This document shows positions 18,024 through 26,530 of a DNA stretch of 64,000 nucleotides, in pieces. The notes beneath the pieces were generated by a model. The model was not told the DNA's origin and made no database searches. It saw nothing but the letters and a program-made list of their open reading frames with translations. This stretch comes from Legionella moravica DSM 19234 (GTDB lineage: Bacteria > Pseudomonadota > Gammaproteobacteria > Legionellales > Legionellaceae). A program made the translations under genes and the position numbers. The stretch spans positions 62,001-126,000 of the forward strand of contig NZ_AUHS01000015.1 of the NCBI RefSeq assembly GCF_000423305.1, given 5' to 3'. Positions within the stretch are counted from its first letter, which is position 1; every line of letters begins with the position of its first letter.

Positions 18024-18650
18024 TTATGAAGCATAGATTGGCGATGAGGATTCTGGAGTATCGAATTCATCATTAAAGGTGAGTTCAGGCTTTATGAGCT
18101 GAGCAGCCTGTTGAAATATGTGTTTTTCTTCAGATTTCTTTCTGGTTGTATCAGGTGATTCGGGAGTCATTAAATAAAAGCAACTTGGAAACAGCATTGT
18201 AATTGCTATCGAAAGAGCTATAGAGCCAATAGCCGGGTTGAATAAAAACGCGGGTATTGACACTGCCAATAAAGCAACACCGATTCCTAAAAGGGCAATG
18301 GATGAATTCTGAAGTAAAAGACTCGGTTTCATCGTGTCTTCAATTCCTACTGGATAATATTTAAATCGATGATAGTAATTAATTGAGTCGGATGCTCTAT
18401 CGGGTGATTTCATACAATGAACTAATGTTCGCGCAAACCGGTTGTATTGGATTAGTATTTGCTCTTTTTCATCAAAAGAGATTTCATCATTTGCAAGTTC
18501 TTTTTCAAAATCACTTATTCTATTCCTCAGTTCACTAAGAAACAGCTCTTTTTCCTTGGAATGAATGTCATCCAGCAAGTGGATTGCCCGATTAATTTTT
18601 TGGTTAACTTCATCTCTGGTGATGACAGGAGAAAATAAAAATCCATTCAT
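18024..18650 (-). CDS. Small membrane protein, possible Dot/Icm effector
   Basis: 208 residues, no recognised family. Residues about 15-100 are charged and helical (RDEVNQKINRAIHLLDDIHSKEKELFLSEL), then two hydrophobic segments lie near 115-160 (LLGIGVALLAVSIPAFLF; IALSIAITMLFPSCFYLM), with a polar tail. That is a soluble arm plus membrane hairpin, common among Legionella effectors. Its place next to acnA recalls Lpg1689, reported as a Dot/Icm substrate, but this is positional memory only. It reads towards acnA with repeat DNA between. Confidence 0.45.
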   Translation of the reverse strand: MNGFLFSPVITRDEVNQKINRAIHLLDDIHSKEKELFLSELRNRISDFEKELANDEISFDEKEQILIQYNRFARTLVHCMKSPDRASDSINYYHRFKYYPVGIEDTMKPSLLLQNSSIALLGIGVALLAVSIPAFLFNPAIGSIALSIAITMLFPSCFYLMTPESPDTTRKKSEEKHIFQQAAQLIKPELTFNDEFDTPESSSPIYAS

Positions 18651-18784
18651 AGATAAATACTCATAATCAGTTTATGGACGAAGGCTACCATGTGTTGTTT
18701 TGCTGAAATAGATGTCTCTGTACAGATTTACACCGAGGAAATATTACTTAACAGTACTTTGATTATTTTATCGTAATGTTTGCA

Positions 18785-18802
18785 TTTGGTATGAATATTG
18801 CA
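18785..18802 (+). promoter_or_regulatory. Sigma-54-type promoter of fliK
   Basis: TTTGGTATGAATATTGCA has GG at 18788-18789 and GC at 18800-18801 with exactly 10 bases between, the hallmark -24/-12 spacing of RpoN promoters. It lies 34 bp before the fliK ATG, and AAGGAGTG at 18822 is the ribosome site. Legionella mid-class flagellar genes use RpoN with FleQ. Confidence 0.65.
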
Positions 18803-18834
18803 TTTTAAGTATTCATGAGACAAGGAGTGTCACT

Positions 18835-20097
18835 ATGATTGATCTGAATAACCTTATTCTTAATTCGTTTAAGTTTTCTGATGCTAATGGCTCTGGTCAG
18901 GAACAGATAGCATCAGCTGAATTGCCGGATACTAAAAGCGACCAAAATGATGATCTGCTCAACGATGCTGCAATTGAGCCTGGTGCCTTTGTATTGTTGT
19001 TCACCGAGCTGTTGTTAAATGATTCATTAAAAAAGGATGGCCTTTCAGAAGAAAGCGATTCTAAAAAAACAGATTTAATTAATGAGAAAGCGAATGAGGC
19101 TAAAGCAGATGCAGTAGATGCCGCCTCCACAAGTTCTAAGGATCAGGTTGTTATGACCGATATCAGTCAGATTCTTCCACAGGATGATCAATTGACTGAG
19201 ACAGTCAAAATTTCGACTGCACCAACTGACCGACTGGATTCCAACATTGCTCTTACCTGGATAGACTCCGATCAGTTTGAGCCACCACTGCCTGCGACTT
19301 CGATGTCAGCGATGAACCTTGCTTCCGAGGCAGAAAACACCGAACAGCCTTTGGATGGTAAAAGCAATGGGCGTTTGGGATTGATGCACGTAAGTGATCA
19401 CAATGTGCAGACTGATTTACTTTCTGATGAGAATAGTGACGCACAACTGACTGACCAGGATTCATCAAAAGATGGTAACGAGCGTTTGATTCATGACGTT
19501 AAAAATCTATCCATTGAGACACTAGTGAATAAATCAAGCAATGGAAAGCTCATTATGGATCAAACGATTCAACCAGAATATTCAGCATTGAATAACAATC
19601 CACAGATGACTTCACAATCTGAATTAATCAATAATCAATTCTCCAATTATTTGACAGATGCCAATAAAACAAAACATATTGACATATCATTGCCCTTAAG
19701 TGATGCTCAATGGGCAGATAAATTTTCAGATCATATTGTTTGGTTAGGGCAGCATGGTGTTAAAAGTGCCTTAATCAAATTAAATCCTGAAGATCTGGGA
19801 CCATTGGAAATTAATATTAAAGTGGTTAAGGATTCTGCATCTGTAAACATCATCAGTCATAGCAGTCATGTACGAGATGTTGTGGATCAGTCCTTGCCTC
19901 GGTTAAGAGAGATGATGGCGAACCAAGGGCTGGATTTGGCTGAGGTCAATGTTGGTATGGATAGGAATTCGCATCAATCAGATCAAAATCCCAGTGGTTT
20001 TGTAAAAGAAGAAGCGATACAGGGGATTGAAGATGGGGCCTTAATCACCCCACTTAAAAAACAAGTACCCAAAGGATTAATTGACTATTTTGCATGA
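18835..20097 (+). CDS. fliK: Flagellar hook-length control protein FliK
   Basis: 420 residues. The first 280 are acidic, Ser/Asp/Asn-rich and low in complexity, as in FliK ruler regions. The C-terminal hook-length domain (about 285-375) is clear: WADKFSDHIVWLGQHGVKSALIKLNPEDLGPLEINIKV, then SASVNIISHSSHVRDVVDQSLPRLREMMANQGLDL. It measures hook length and switches the flagellar export gate from hook to filament substrates. A sigma-54-like promoter precedes it. It stands alone here rather than in a flagellar cluster. Confidence 0.88.
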   Translation: MIDLNNLILNSFKFSDANGSGQEQIASAELPDTKSDQNDDLLNDAAIEPGAFVLLFTELLLNDSLKKDGLSEESDSKKTDLINEKANEAKADAVDAASTSSKDQVVMTDISQILPQDDQLTETVKISTAPTDRLDSNIALTWIDSDQFEPPLPATSMSAMNLASEAENTEQPLDGKSNGRLGLMHVSDHNVQTDLLSDENSDAQLTDQDSSKDGNERLIHDVKNLSIETLVNKSSNGKLIMDQTIQPEYSALNNNPQMTSQSELINNQFSNYLTDANKTKHIDISLPLSDAQWADKFSDHIVWLGQHGVKSALIKLNPEDLGPLEINIKVVKDSASVNIISHSSHVRDVVDQSLPRLREMMANQGLDLAEVNVGMDRNSHQSDQNPSGFVKEEAIQGIEDGALITPLKKQVPKGLIDYFA

Positions 20098-20148
20098 TGC
20101 AAAAAGTTTATAAGATCGTGTTTATGTTGTTAAAGGGAGTTTACAACA

Positions 20149-21351
20149 ATGCGCATTAATAAATTTCAAGATTGGTTGAATCGGAATGGTAATTTTCAGT
20201 TTCTGTCTAATCCGATTAGCTCGGAACAGATTGACACCGTGATAGCCGATAAATCAGTCCAAAAATCAATAGCCAGTTCTAAAAAAAATCAAGTGATCTA
20301 CAGTTATATCGAAAATAAAATTGTAACTGACTATGCATCAGTGATTGATTTTAAGTTAAGGGAAGTATTTTACAAATTGAGTCTGGACGATTTCAGAGAT
20401 CCAAGAGGGTTTGAATCCAAAAATAAATCCAGCTATAACCAATGTAATTATTTTGAACTAAGAAACGAATTGGAGTTTTTTCTTAAACAGGACATACTGC
20501 AACATCGTGCTCGACCCGATGCAAAATTGAATGCCTTCAGGAGATGGATAGAAGTTTCGGATGTCCTTTTAAGGCGTCATTGTTATGAGGGTTTTATGCT
20601 GGTTTTTACTAATTTGCAATTGATTGCAAGCCCTAATCTGGTTAGCAGTTTACCCCAAAGTGTTCAAAAAAATTATCATGAGTTATGCCAATTAAATTCA
20701 CCCAATAAAAATCACTTTGCTTTAAGAGACTTTATCAAAACACATAGCAATGAAACTGATTTTTCTCCGTTAATATTTTCATATCATGCAATAGCGGTGA
20801 TCAATGAGTCCATTGTTCACATCAGAGAGCAAGACCTTCTATTGAACAATAGAAAAAAAGAGGTACGTAAGGAAATTCACCGACTGCAAAATGAAATCGA
20901 TCCAGATGATTTTAAGACCCTCGTTAAATTAGTTGGGAAGCATGAACATATTCCTAATGATTTGAATCTGGAGAATCGTTATTTAATCAGTTTGTTACGA
21001 GAAAACAAAAGAATACCAAAAAATTTGAGAAATAATCACAAAATTTTGTGTGAACAAATAGAGCAGCGCACTGAGTTATTAAATTCAATAACAAAAGAAC
21101 AAAATTATAGAGTTAAATCTTTGCCTTCATATCTCGAGAACACGTATAATCGGATTCGTTTTCGTTTCAATAAACACAATCTTGAACGTACAATGGGTAT
21201 CGTGCCCAGTGAGCCAGCACGATCTCAAGACATTGCTCCTTCCAGGTTATATTCTCATTCCTTATTACCATCGTTCTGGTATAGAAAAGGGAAGTCAGCA
21301 GAACAATACTGGAAAGAGACTTTAACACCAAGTTGTTTACCTTCCAGGTAA
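20149..21351 (+). CDS. Unknown cytosolic protein, possible effector (MavA position)
   Basis: 400 residues without signal peptide or membrane segment. It is rich in Lys, Asn, Arg and Glu, with long helical stretches, e.g. LLLNNRKKEVRKEIHRLQNEI at about 226-246. No enzyme motif was recognised. AAAGGGAG sits before the ATG, 51 bp after fliK, so the two may share a transcript. In L. pneumophila the gene beside the fliK homologue is, as I recall, mavA (a Dot/Icm substrate); position and size fit but homology was not tested. The C-terminus lacks an obvious acidic E-block. Confidence 0.45.
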   Translation: MRINKFQDWLNRNGNFQFLSNPISSEQIDTVIADKSVQKSIASSKKNQVIYSYIENKIVTDYASVIDFKLREVFYKLSLDDFRDPRGFESKNKSSYNQCNYFELRNELEFFLKQDILQHRARPDAKLNAFRRWIEVSDVLLRRHCYEGFMLVFTNLQLIASPNLVSSLPQSVQKNYHELCQLNSPNKNHFALRDFIKTHSNETDFSPLIFSYHAIAVINESIVHIREQDLLLNNRKKEVRKEIHRLQNEIDPDDFKTLVKLVGKHEHIPNDLNLENRYLISLLRENKRIPKNLRNNHKILCEQIEQRTELLNSITKEQNYRVKSLPSYLENTYNRIRFRFNKHNLERTMGIVPSEPARSQDIAPSRLYSHSLLPSFWYRKGKSAEQYWKETLTPSCLPSR

Positions 21352-21386
21352 CGCGTCTCGGCAGGCTGGGATCAATTGATGGACTG

Positions 21387-21701
21387 TTAGCAACGCCTTC
21401 TGCATTGAAGATTGAGGCCGGTCCATTTATCGATTAAGCAACTTTGATAGCAACTAAAGCCAATGTATTTCCACCTTGTCCAATAAGCACCTCGTATCGG
21501 CTGAACAGGTACTGCCTGGATTACTACAGGATTTCTGCTGTAACTATGATATCCAATAAAATACGCTAATTGAGTGCCTTGTAGTTTTGAAAAACTTAAG
21601 TCAGCATGTGCAATACTGCAATAAAATAATGACATAGAAAGAGTTAAAATAGCTGCTGCAATTGATCCAGAGAAGGATGCAAGCCTGATATGAGTATCCA
21701 T
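21387..21701 (-). CDS. Small secreted Cys/Trp-rich hypothetical protein
   Basis: 104 residues. An N-terminal signal is clear (SIAAAILTLSMSLFYCSIAHA, cleavage near residue 33), followed by a mature part of about 70 residues with an aromatic, basic, four-cysteine C-terminus (GFSCYQSCLIDKWTGLNLQCRRRC). The cysteines could form disulfides in the periplasm. No family recognised. It is convergent with the gene at 20149. Confidence 0.55.
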   Translation of the reverse strand: MDTHIRLASFSGSIAAAILTLSMSLFYCSIAHADLSFSKLQGTQLAYFIGYHSYSRNPVVIQAVPVQPIRGAYWTRWKYIGFSCYQSCLIDKWTGLNLQCRRRC

Positions 21702-21888
21702 TGCTTTCGCCTTTTCATTATTATTTTAGTAAAATTATAGACCACTTTAGTACACTTGGTTCATTAATTAAGCATTAATATAAGGCAGATGCAACTCCTG
21801 GAAAGTAATTTCTTATCGAACTCATGAGTATTTCTTTTTCGGGCTAAGGAGAGTAGCATAACTTCATTTGAAATTAAGGATGATCAGC

Positions 21889-22737
21889 ATGCCAGGAAAA
21901 ATCATTTTTATTACTGGATGTTCAAGTGGAATAGGGTATGAAACTGTATTTGCCCTTCAAAAAAGAGGGCATCGAGTGATTGCATCATGCCGTAAAAGTG
22001 AGGATGTGGCTCGACTGATTGAGGAGGGTGTCGAAGCTCTTCTTATGGATGTCAGTGAATCATCCTCAATCACAAATGCATTCTCCGAATTATTAAAACT
22101 TACTTCAGGACGGCTGGATGTATTAATCAATAACGCAGGCTATGGCCAGGCAGGCGCTCTTGAGGATATCAGTCGATCGGTCATTCGCCAACAGTTTGAG
22201 ACGAATGTTTTTGGGTTGTTGGAACTTACCAATCTGGCAGTGCCGGTAATGAGAAAGCAGGGCAGCGGACGAATCATTAATGTAAGCTCAATACTGGGCA
22301 TTATCAGCATGCCTATGCGTGGTGCTTATAATGCTTCGAAATATGCTGTTGAAGGGTTGAGTGATACGCTGCGATTGGAACTGAAATCCTCGGGCATCGA
22401 CGTAATCTGTATTGAACCAGGACCCATCGACAGTCGATTCAGAGATAATGCAGTGGATAGAAGCTTGCAACATATTGATATAAATAATAGTTTCTTTAAA
22501 AATCAATATGAAGTGATGTTAACGAGTTACAAGCAAAATAAAGCCGACTCAATTTTTACCAAAAAACCAGATGCCGTCATTAAGAAACTGATTCATGCCA
22601 TTGAAGCAAAGCATCCGAAACCTAAATATCCCGTTACTTTTCCTGCCTATTTATTTATTGTTTTGAAACGAATATTCAGTACACGGCTACTCGATAAAAT
22701 AATACTTAAGCTATCAAAAAATGAATTATCCCATTAG
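21889..22737 (+). CDS. Short-chain dehydrogenase/reductase
   Basis: About 282 residues from the ATG at 21889; TTG or ATG codons up to 21 bp earlier are alternatives. Classical SDR: TGCSSGIGYE dinucleotide loop (about 9-18), INNAGYGQ, catalytic Ser in NVSSILG and the YNASKYA motif with Tyr and Lys, then IEPGPIDSRF. An Arg/Lys-rich loop after the second strand (SCRKSEDVARL) suggests NADP(H). The C-terminal hydrophobic patch (FPAYLFIVLKRIFS) may contact membrane. Substrate unknown; resembles retinol/steroid-type SDRs. Confidence 0.85.
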   Translation: MPGKIIFITGCSSGIGYETVFALQKRGHRVIASCRKSEDVARLIEEGVEALLMDVSESSSITNAFSELLKLTSGRLDVLINNAGYGQAGALEDISRSVIRQQFETNVFGLLELTNLAVPVMRKQGSGRIINVSSILGIISMPMRGAYNASKYAVEGLSDTLRLELKSSGIDVICIEPGPIDSRFRDNAVDRSLQHIDINNSFFKNQYEVMLTSYKQNKADSIFTKKPDAVIKKLIHAIEAKHPKPKYPVTFPAYLFIVLKRIFSTRLLDKIILKLSKNELSH

Positions 22738-22993
22738 AGCATGGTGACAATTATCCTGGCGAAATCCAGGTTTAATCATGGAGTATGCATCCCGAAGTCA
22801 TGTGAACATAGAGTGACAGTTTTGTATTTAATAACACAGTCAAGCCTTAAAAAAACGTGTAGTTCAAATGGAAGTCAAATAAATTATTAATTAAACAAAA
22901 ATTTTTATCAAAAAAAGAAGAAAATTATTGATTTGTTTGCTAATATCTTAGTGGGTCAAAATAAAAACCTTTAACTATCAAGGAAGTAATATT

Positions 22994-23206
22994 ATGAAAA
23001 AATCAACAATGGCTGTAGCTGCACTGTTAACTGCTTTATCTTCAGCTCCTATGGTGTCTGTAGCATATGCTGATGATACATCTACTCCTGCTGCTGCTAC
23101 TTGTACAGGCTGCAAAGGCTGTAAAGGTTGCAATGGTTGTAAAGGTTGCAAAGGCTGTAAAGGTTGCAACGGTTGCAAAGGTTGTGGCGGTTGCAGTGGT
23201 GACTAA
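22994..23206 (+). CDS. Secreted Cys-Xaa-Gly repeat peptide
   Basis: 70 residues. A clean signal peptide ends at AYA (about residue 26), then a short linker DDTSTPAAAT, then eleven cysteines in an unbroken Cys-Xaa-Gly triplet repeat (Xaa mostly Lys, also Asn and Gly) ending SGD. The DNA shows a 9-bp tandem repeat in register. GGAAGTAAT gives a strong ribosome site. The shape (signal plus Cys-rich low-complexity core) is that of metal-binding peptides or precursor peptides such as bufferins or HvfA-like RiPPs, although the motif differs from EGKCG repeats and no DUF692-type maturase is adjacent. The next gene follows after a hairpin. Confidence 0.75.
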   Translation: MKKSTMAVAALLTALSSAPMVSVAYADDTSTPAAATCTGCKGCKGCNGCKGCKGCKGCNGCKGCGGCSGD

Positions 23207-23224
23207 TAATTAGTTTGTTCCCAT

Positions 23225-23256
23225 AAAGAGGTAGTTTTTACTACCTCTTTCTTTAA
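23225..23256 (+). terminator. Hairpin between the Cys-rich peptide and the next gene
   Basis: AAAGAGGTAG (23225-23234) pairs perfectly with CTACCTCTTT (23241-23250) around TTTTTA, followed by CTTTAAT. It may end most peptide transcripts and let a fraction read into 23270, which would give high peptide and low partner expression. Confidence 0.65.
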
Positions 23257-23269
23257 TGTAGTAGTGAAT

Positions 23270-23983
23270 ATGACAACGGATTCTGATTTTGTATTACCCC
23301 AGTTAAGCAAATGGAGAAAGAACGTATTTTTGGGTTATGCAACCCAGGTTCTTGAAGCCCAACAGCAAATGATTACACCAAAAGGAAAAAATATCCTTCA
23401 TTACACGCTCAGAAAGAAGCGCAAGCATGAGCGTATGAGTCATTACCCCAAGGGTGATCGAATTGATCATGCAACAGGTTCTCAATATTTTTATCATTGC
23501 CACAGAGAGAATTATGAAAGTACGGAACATGGGCATTTTCATTGTTTCATCCGATACAAACACATTCCTAAACGAATTAAGCCGGCAGCCTTGTCTGATT
23601 GGGACCGATATATAGATAATCCCATGACTCATCTGGTTGCAATAGGAATGAACCAGTTTGGATTACCGATACGGCTTTTCACAGTCAATCGATGGGTGAC
23701 TTCTGAAATCTGGTATGATGCAGAACACATTTCGTATTTCCTGAAACGCTATAAAATGACCTTGGCTGATGATCCCTATTGGCAGGTTCTTGATAAATGG
23801 CTTGAAGGAATGCTGCACCTGTTTTCACCTCAGATTGAATGGCTGCATAAAGCACGTGACGCGCAGATAAAAAAACATTCAGACAAAAATCCTACGGGCA
23901 ATCCTTATATGGATTATGATCTTGAAGAGTTGTCGGAAATACCCATTGATTTAAAAAAACAGATTGAATGGGTCATTAGTTGA
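23270..23983 (+). CDS. His-rich protein with HGHFH motif (DUF6969-like)
   Basis: 237 residues from ATG 23270; a GTG at 23264 would add two. Soluble, no signal. The region about 68-92 is dense in His, Cys and Glu (YHCHRENYESTEHGHFHCFIRY), which could be a metal site. Other marked stretches are HLVAIGMNQFGLPIRLFTVNRWVTSEIWYDA and a C-terminal Trp/Asp-rich part. I believe this is the DUF6969 family, of unknown function. It lies about 60 bp after the Cys-repeat peptide on the same strand, so a joint role (handling, loading or modifying the peptide) is plausible but unproven. Confidence 0.6.
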   Translation: MTTDSDFVLPQLSKWRKNVFLGYATQVLEAQQQMITPKGKNILHYTLRKKRKHERMSHYPKGDRIDHATGSQYFYHCHRENYESTEHGHFHCFIRYKHIPKRIKPAALSDWDRYIDNPMTHLVAIGMNQFGLPIRLFTVNRWVTSEIWYDAEHISYFLKRYKMTLADDPYWQVLDKWLEGMLHLFSPQIEWLHKARDAQIKKHSDKNPTGNPYMDYDLEELSEIPIDLKKQIEWVIS

Positions 23984-24135
23984 GTGGGTAAAAAATAGTT
24001 CCAAAAAATCTTAAAATGGATTGCTTCAACCCCGGATAAACCGATACAATACGCTCAATTTCCGAGATCAATAGAACAGTATTGTTTTTCTGGGGGCAAA
24101 TAAAGAGACTTTATCAGTTTGATTACCGGGGGAGC

Positions 24136-24152
24136 GATTAGTCAGACTAATC
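24136..24152. promoter_or_regulatory. Perfect 17-bp dyad upstream of purL
   Basis: GATTAGTC-A-GACTAATC lies 36 bp before the purL ATG, within the leader of the purine operon. Loop-less symmetry suits a dimeric protein operator better than an RNA hairpin. It does not match the enterobacterial PurR box. Confidence 0.4.
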
Positions 24153-24187
24153 CTTCATAGGTTAATACTTTGTTGTCTAAGGAATTC

Positions 24188-26530
24188 ATGCAAAAGCCTA
24201 CTGAAACTCTTGATTTTTCCATCTTATCGCGCGATGACATTGCGCTAACTCTTCGTGACCACAACCTTAACCTTTCTGTTGATGAAGCCTTAACCATTCA
24301 GAATGAATTTCTTAAACGAGCACCCAGCTTGGCTGAATGTGTTTTATGGTCCATTCAGGGTTCTGAACATTGTTCCTATAAAAGCAGTCGAGTTCATTTA
24401 AAACAGTTTGTGACTGATGCTCCCAATGTAATCCTTGGTGCAAAGGAAGATGCCGGTATTGTATCTGTAGCTCGAGATAATCAAGGTCATCGTTATGGGA
24501 TTATTATCAGTCATGAATCTCATAATCATCCTTCTCAGATTGTGCCCTATGAAGGCGCTGCCACTGGGGTTGGTGGCAATGTACGGGATGTCTGCTGTAT
24601 GGGGGGCGAAGTTATCGCTGTAGCCGATAGCTTAAGGTTTGGTGACATCAATCGTTCTCATACACATTGGATTCAGGATGGTGTGGTGGCTGGCATTGCA
24701 GGCTACGGAAATCCATTAGGTATACCCAATATTGCTGGTGATGTGTATTACGATGCGGGATACAATGAGAATTGTCTTGTTACTGTAGTCACTTTGGGAG
24801 TAGTCAGAGAAGATCATATTATCCATTCCTATGCCCCAGAACATGCCGATGATTATGTTTTTATACTGGTGGGAAAACCTACTGATAATAGTGGATTTGG
24901 AGGAGCCAGTTTTGCTTCGACGACACTGGAGGAGGATTCTCGCGAGAAAAACAAGGGGGCAGTACAGGAACCGAATGCATTTTTGCAACGCCATATACTG
25001 AAAGCGAATTATGCTTTATTTGATCTATTGAGAGAAAAAAATCTCATTAATAAAGTTGGTTTTAAGGATTTAGGTGCTGGAGGTGTTGCTTGTGCCAGTA
25101 TTGAACTGGCTGAAGCTGGTGGATCTTATGGTGCTGAAATTGATTTGGAAAAAGTGCCAACTGGCATGTCTGGATTGCCGCCCTCCGTTATTTTATGTTC
25201 TGAAACCCAAGAGCGTTTTATGTGGGTTGTTCCTCCAGAACTTGTTGATACGGTTTTGAATCATTACAACGAAATCTTTGCGCTACCCAAGGTTTCTAAT
25301 GGTGCTTGTGCCGCAGTTGTTGGAAGAATCCGAACTGATGGTCTCTATGTTGTGAATTTTCATGGGAAGGAGTTAGTCCGGGCAAAAGTGCCTGATGTGA
25401 CAAAAGGCATTGTATACAACAGACCTTTTGTTTCCAGAAAGCAGGAACATACCGAACCCGTTCTGCCTGAGCCCACGAATTTTAATCAGATTTTATTATC
25501 CTTATTGGCTCATGAAAATATCGCCTCAAGAGCACCTGTATTTGAAACTTATGACAAACAAGTGCAGGGTCGAACCTTTATTGAGGCAGGCTGGGCTGAT
25601 GCCGGTGTTATGCAGCCTTTTAATGAAGAGAAATACCCTGAGGAAATTCGCAAAACAGGAATCGCTTTATCTTTGGATCATAATCCTCGTTATAATAAAA
25701 TTGATGCTTATTGGGGTGCGGTAAACGCGGTAATTGAATCTGTGCGCAACATTACTGCGGTAGGTGCTGATCCGGTAGCACTCACCGATTGTTTATGCTT
25801 TGGCAATCCTGAAAAACCCGAACAGATGGGGGAGTTTGTTGATTCAGTACGTGGAATTGTGGATGCTTGTGCTGCCATTAAATTAAAAGAATATCCTGAT
25901 TCCACTTTACCTGTTATTGCCGGAAATGTTTCCTTATACAATGAATCTTCTAAAGGATCGATACCACCTAGCCCGATGATCAGCTGTTTAGGTACCATGC
26001 CAGATGTGGATCATTCAATTACGTTTGATTTAAAAAAATCTAACAGCATGCTTCTTTTAGTTGGTGAACGCAAAGATGAGTGCGGTGGCAGTGTTTATTA
26101 TCAATTGTTTGATCAACTGGGGACTAAAATCCCTCAACCTGATTTAAAGACCATTTCTGGTGAGATTCAGGCGGTCGCAAAAGCCATCCAGCAAGGCTTG
26201 GTTTTATCTGCTCATGACATTTCCGAAGGAGGCGTTGCCGTTGCTTTGGCGGAAATGAGCTTTAAGAATTTAATTGGGGTAGACGTAGTGATACCAGGCT
26301 CTTTGCCTGTTGAAAAACTATTATTTTCCGAGAGTGGGGGCTTTATTTTGGAAGTCGCTCCGGAGCACATTACACAAATCGATGCGATTTTAAATGCCTA
26401 TTCTGTATCTTACTGGACTATAGGTCATTCCATGGAGAAACCTTACATCTGTATAAACTCAGAAATTAATCTGTCAGTGAATGAGGCTAAACACGCCTGG
26501 AAACATGGTCTTAGAGAGAGAGTACTGTAA
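24188..26530 (+). CDS. purL: Phosphoribosylformylglycinamidine synthase, small-type PurL
   Basis: 780 residues from ATG 24188 (AAGGA just upstream); the frame opens earlier at a TTG. This is the small PurL of three-part FGAM synthases: it uses ATP to amidate FGAR with ammonia from PurQ. Motifs: SEHCSYKSSR (about 65), ISHESHNHPSQIVPYEGAATGVGGNVRDV, GGASFASTTL, then the second half with AGWADAGVMQPF and LSAHDISEGGVAVALAE near the C-terminus. It lacks the glutaminase domain of the 1300-residue E. coli enzyme, which is supplied by purQ two genes on. It is first in a seven-gene purine operon, and its stop overlaps the purM ATG by one base. Confidence 0.96.
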   Translation: MQKPTETLDFSILSRDDIALTLRDHNLNLSVDEALTIQNEFLKRAPSLAECVLWSIQGSEHCSYKSSRVHLKQFVTDAPNVILGAKEDAGIVSVARDNQGHRYGIIISHESHNHPSQIVPYEGAATGVGGNVRDVCCMGGEVIAVADSLRFGDINRSHTHWIQDGVVAGIAGYGNPLGIPNIAGDVYYDAGYNENCLVTVVTLGVVREDHIIHSYAPEHADDYVFILVGKPTDNSGFGGASFASTTLEEDSREKNKGAVQEPNAFLQRHILKANYALFDLLREKNLINKVGFKDLGAGGVACASIELAEAGGSYGAEIDLEKVPTGMSGLPPSVILCSETQERFMWVVPPELVDTVLNHYNEIFALPKVSNGACAAVVGRIRTDGLYVVNFHGKELVRAKVPDVTKGIVYNRPFVSRKQEHTEPVLPEPTNFNQILLSLLAHENIASRAPVFETYDKQVQGRTFIEAGWADAGVMQPFNEEKYPEEIRKTGIALSLDHNPRYNKIDAYWGAVNAVIESVRNITAVGADPVALTDCLCFGNPEKPEQMGEFVDSVRGIVDACAAIKLKEYPDSTLPVIAGNVSLYNESSKGSIPPSPMISCLGTMPDVDHSITFDLKKSNSMLLLVGERKDECGGSVYYQLFDQLGTKIPQPDLKTISGEIQAVAKAIQQGLVLSAHDISEGGVAVALAEMSFKNLIGVDVVIPGSLPVEKLLFSESGGFILEVAPEHITQIDAILNAYSVSYWTIGHSMEKPYICINSEINLSVNEAKHAWKHGLRERVL

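Noticed and set aside
22978-23178. Minus-strand frame encoding repeated Gln-Pro-Leu over the Cys-rich peptide
   Set aside because: It is the antisense shadow of the 9-bp tandem repeat; the plus strand has a signal peptide and ribosome site.
23984-24187. Purine riboswitch upstream of purL
   Set aside because: No conserved three-way-junction core sequence could be found; only a short dyad is present.
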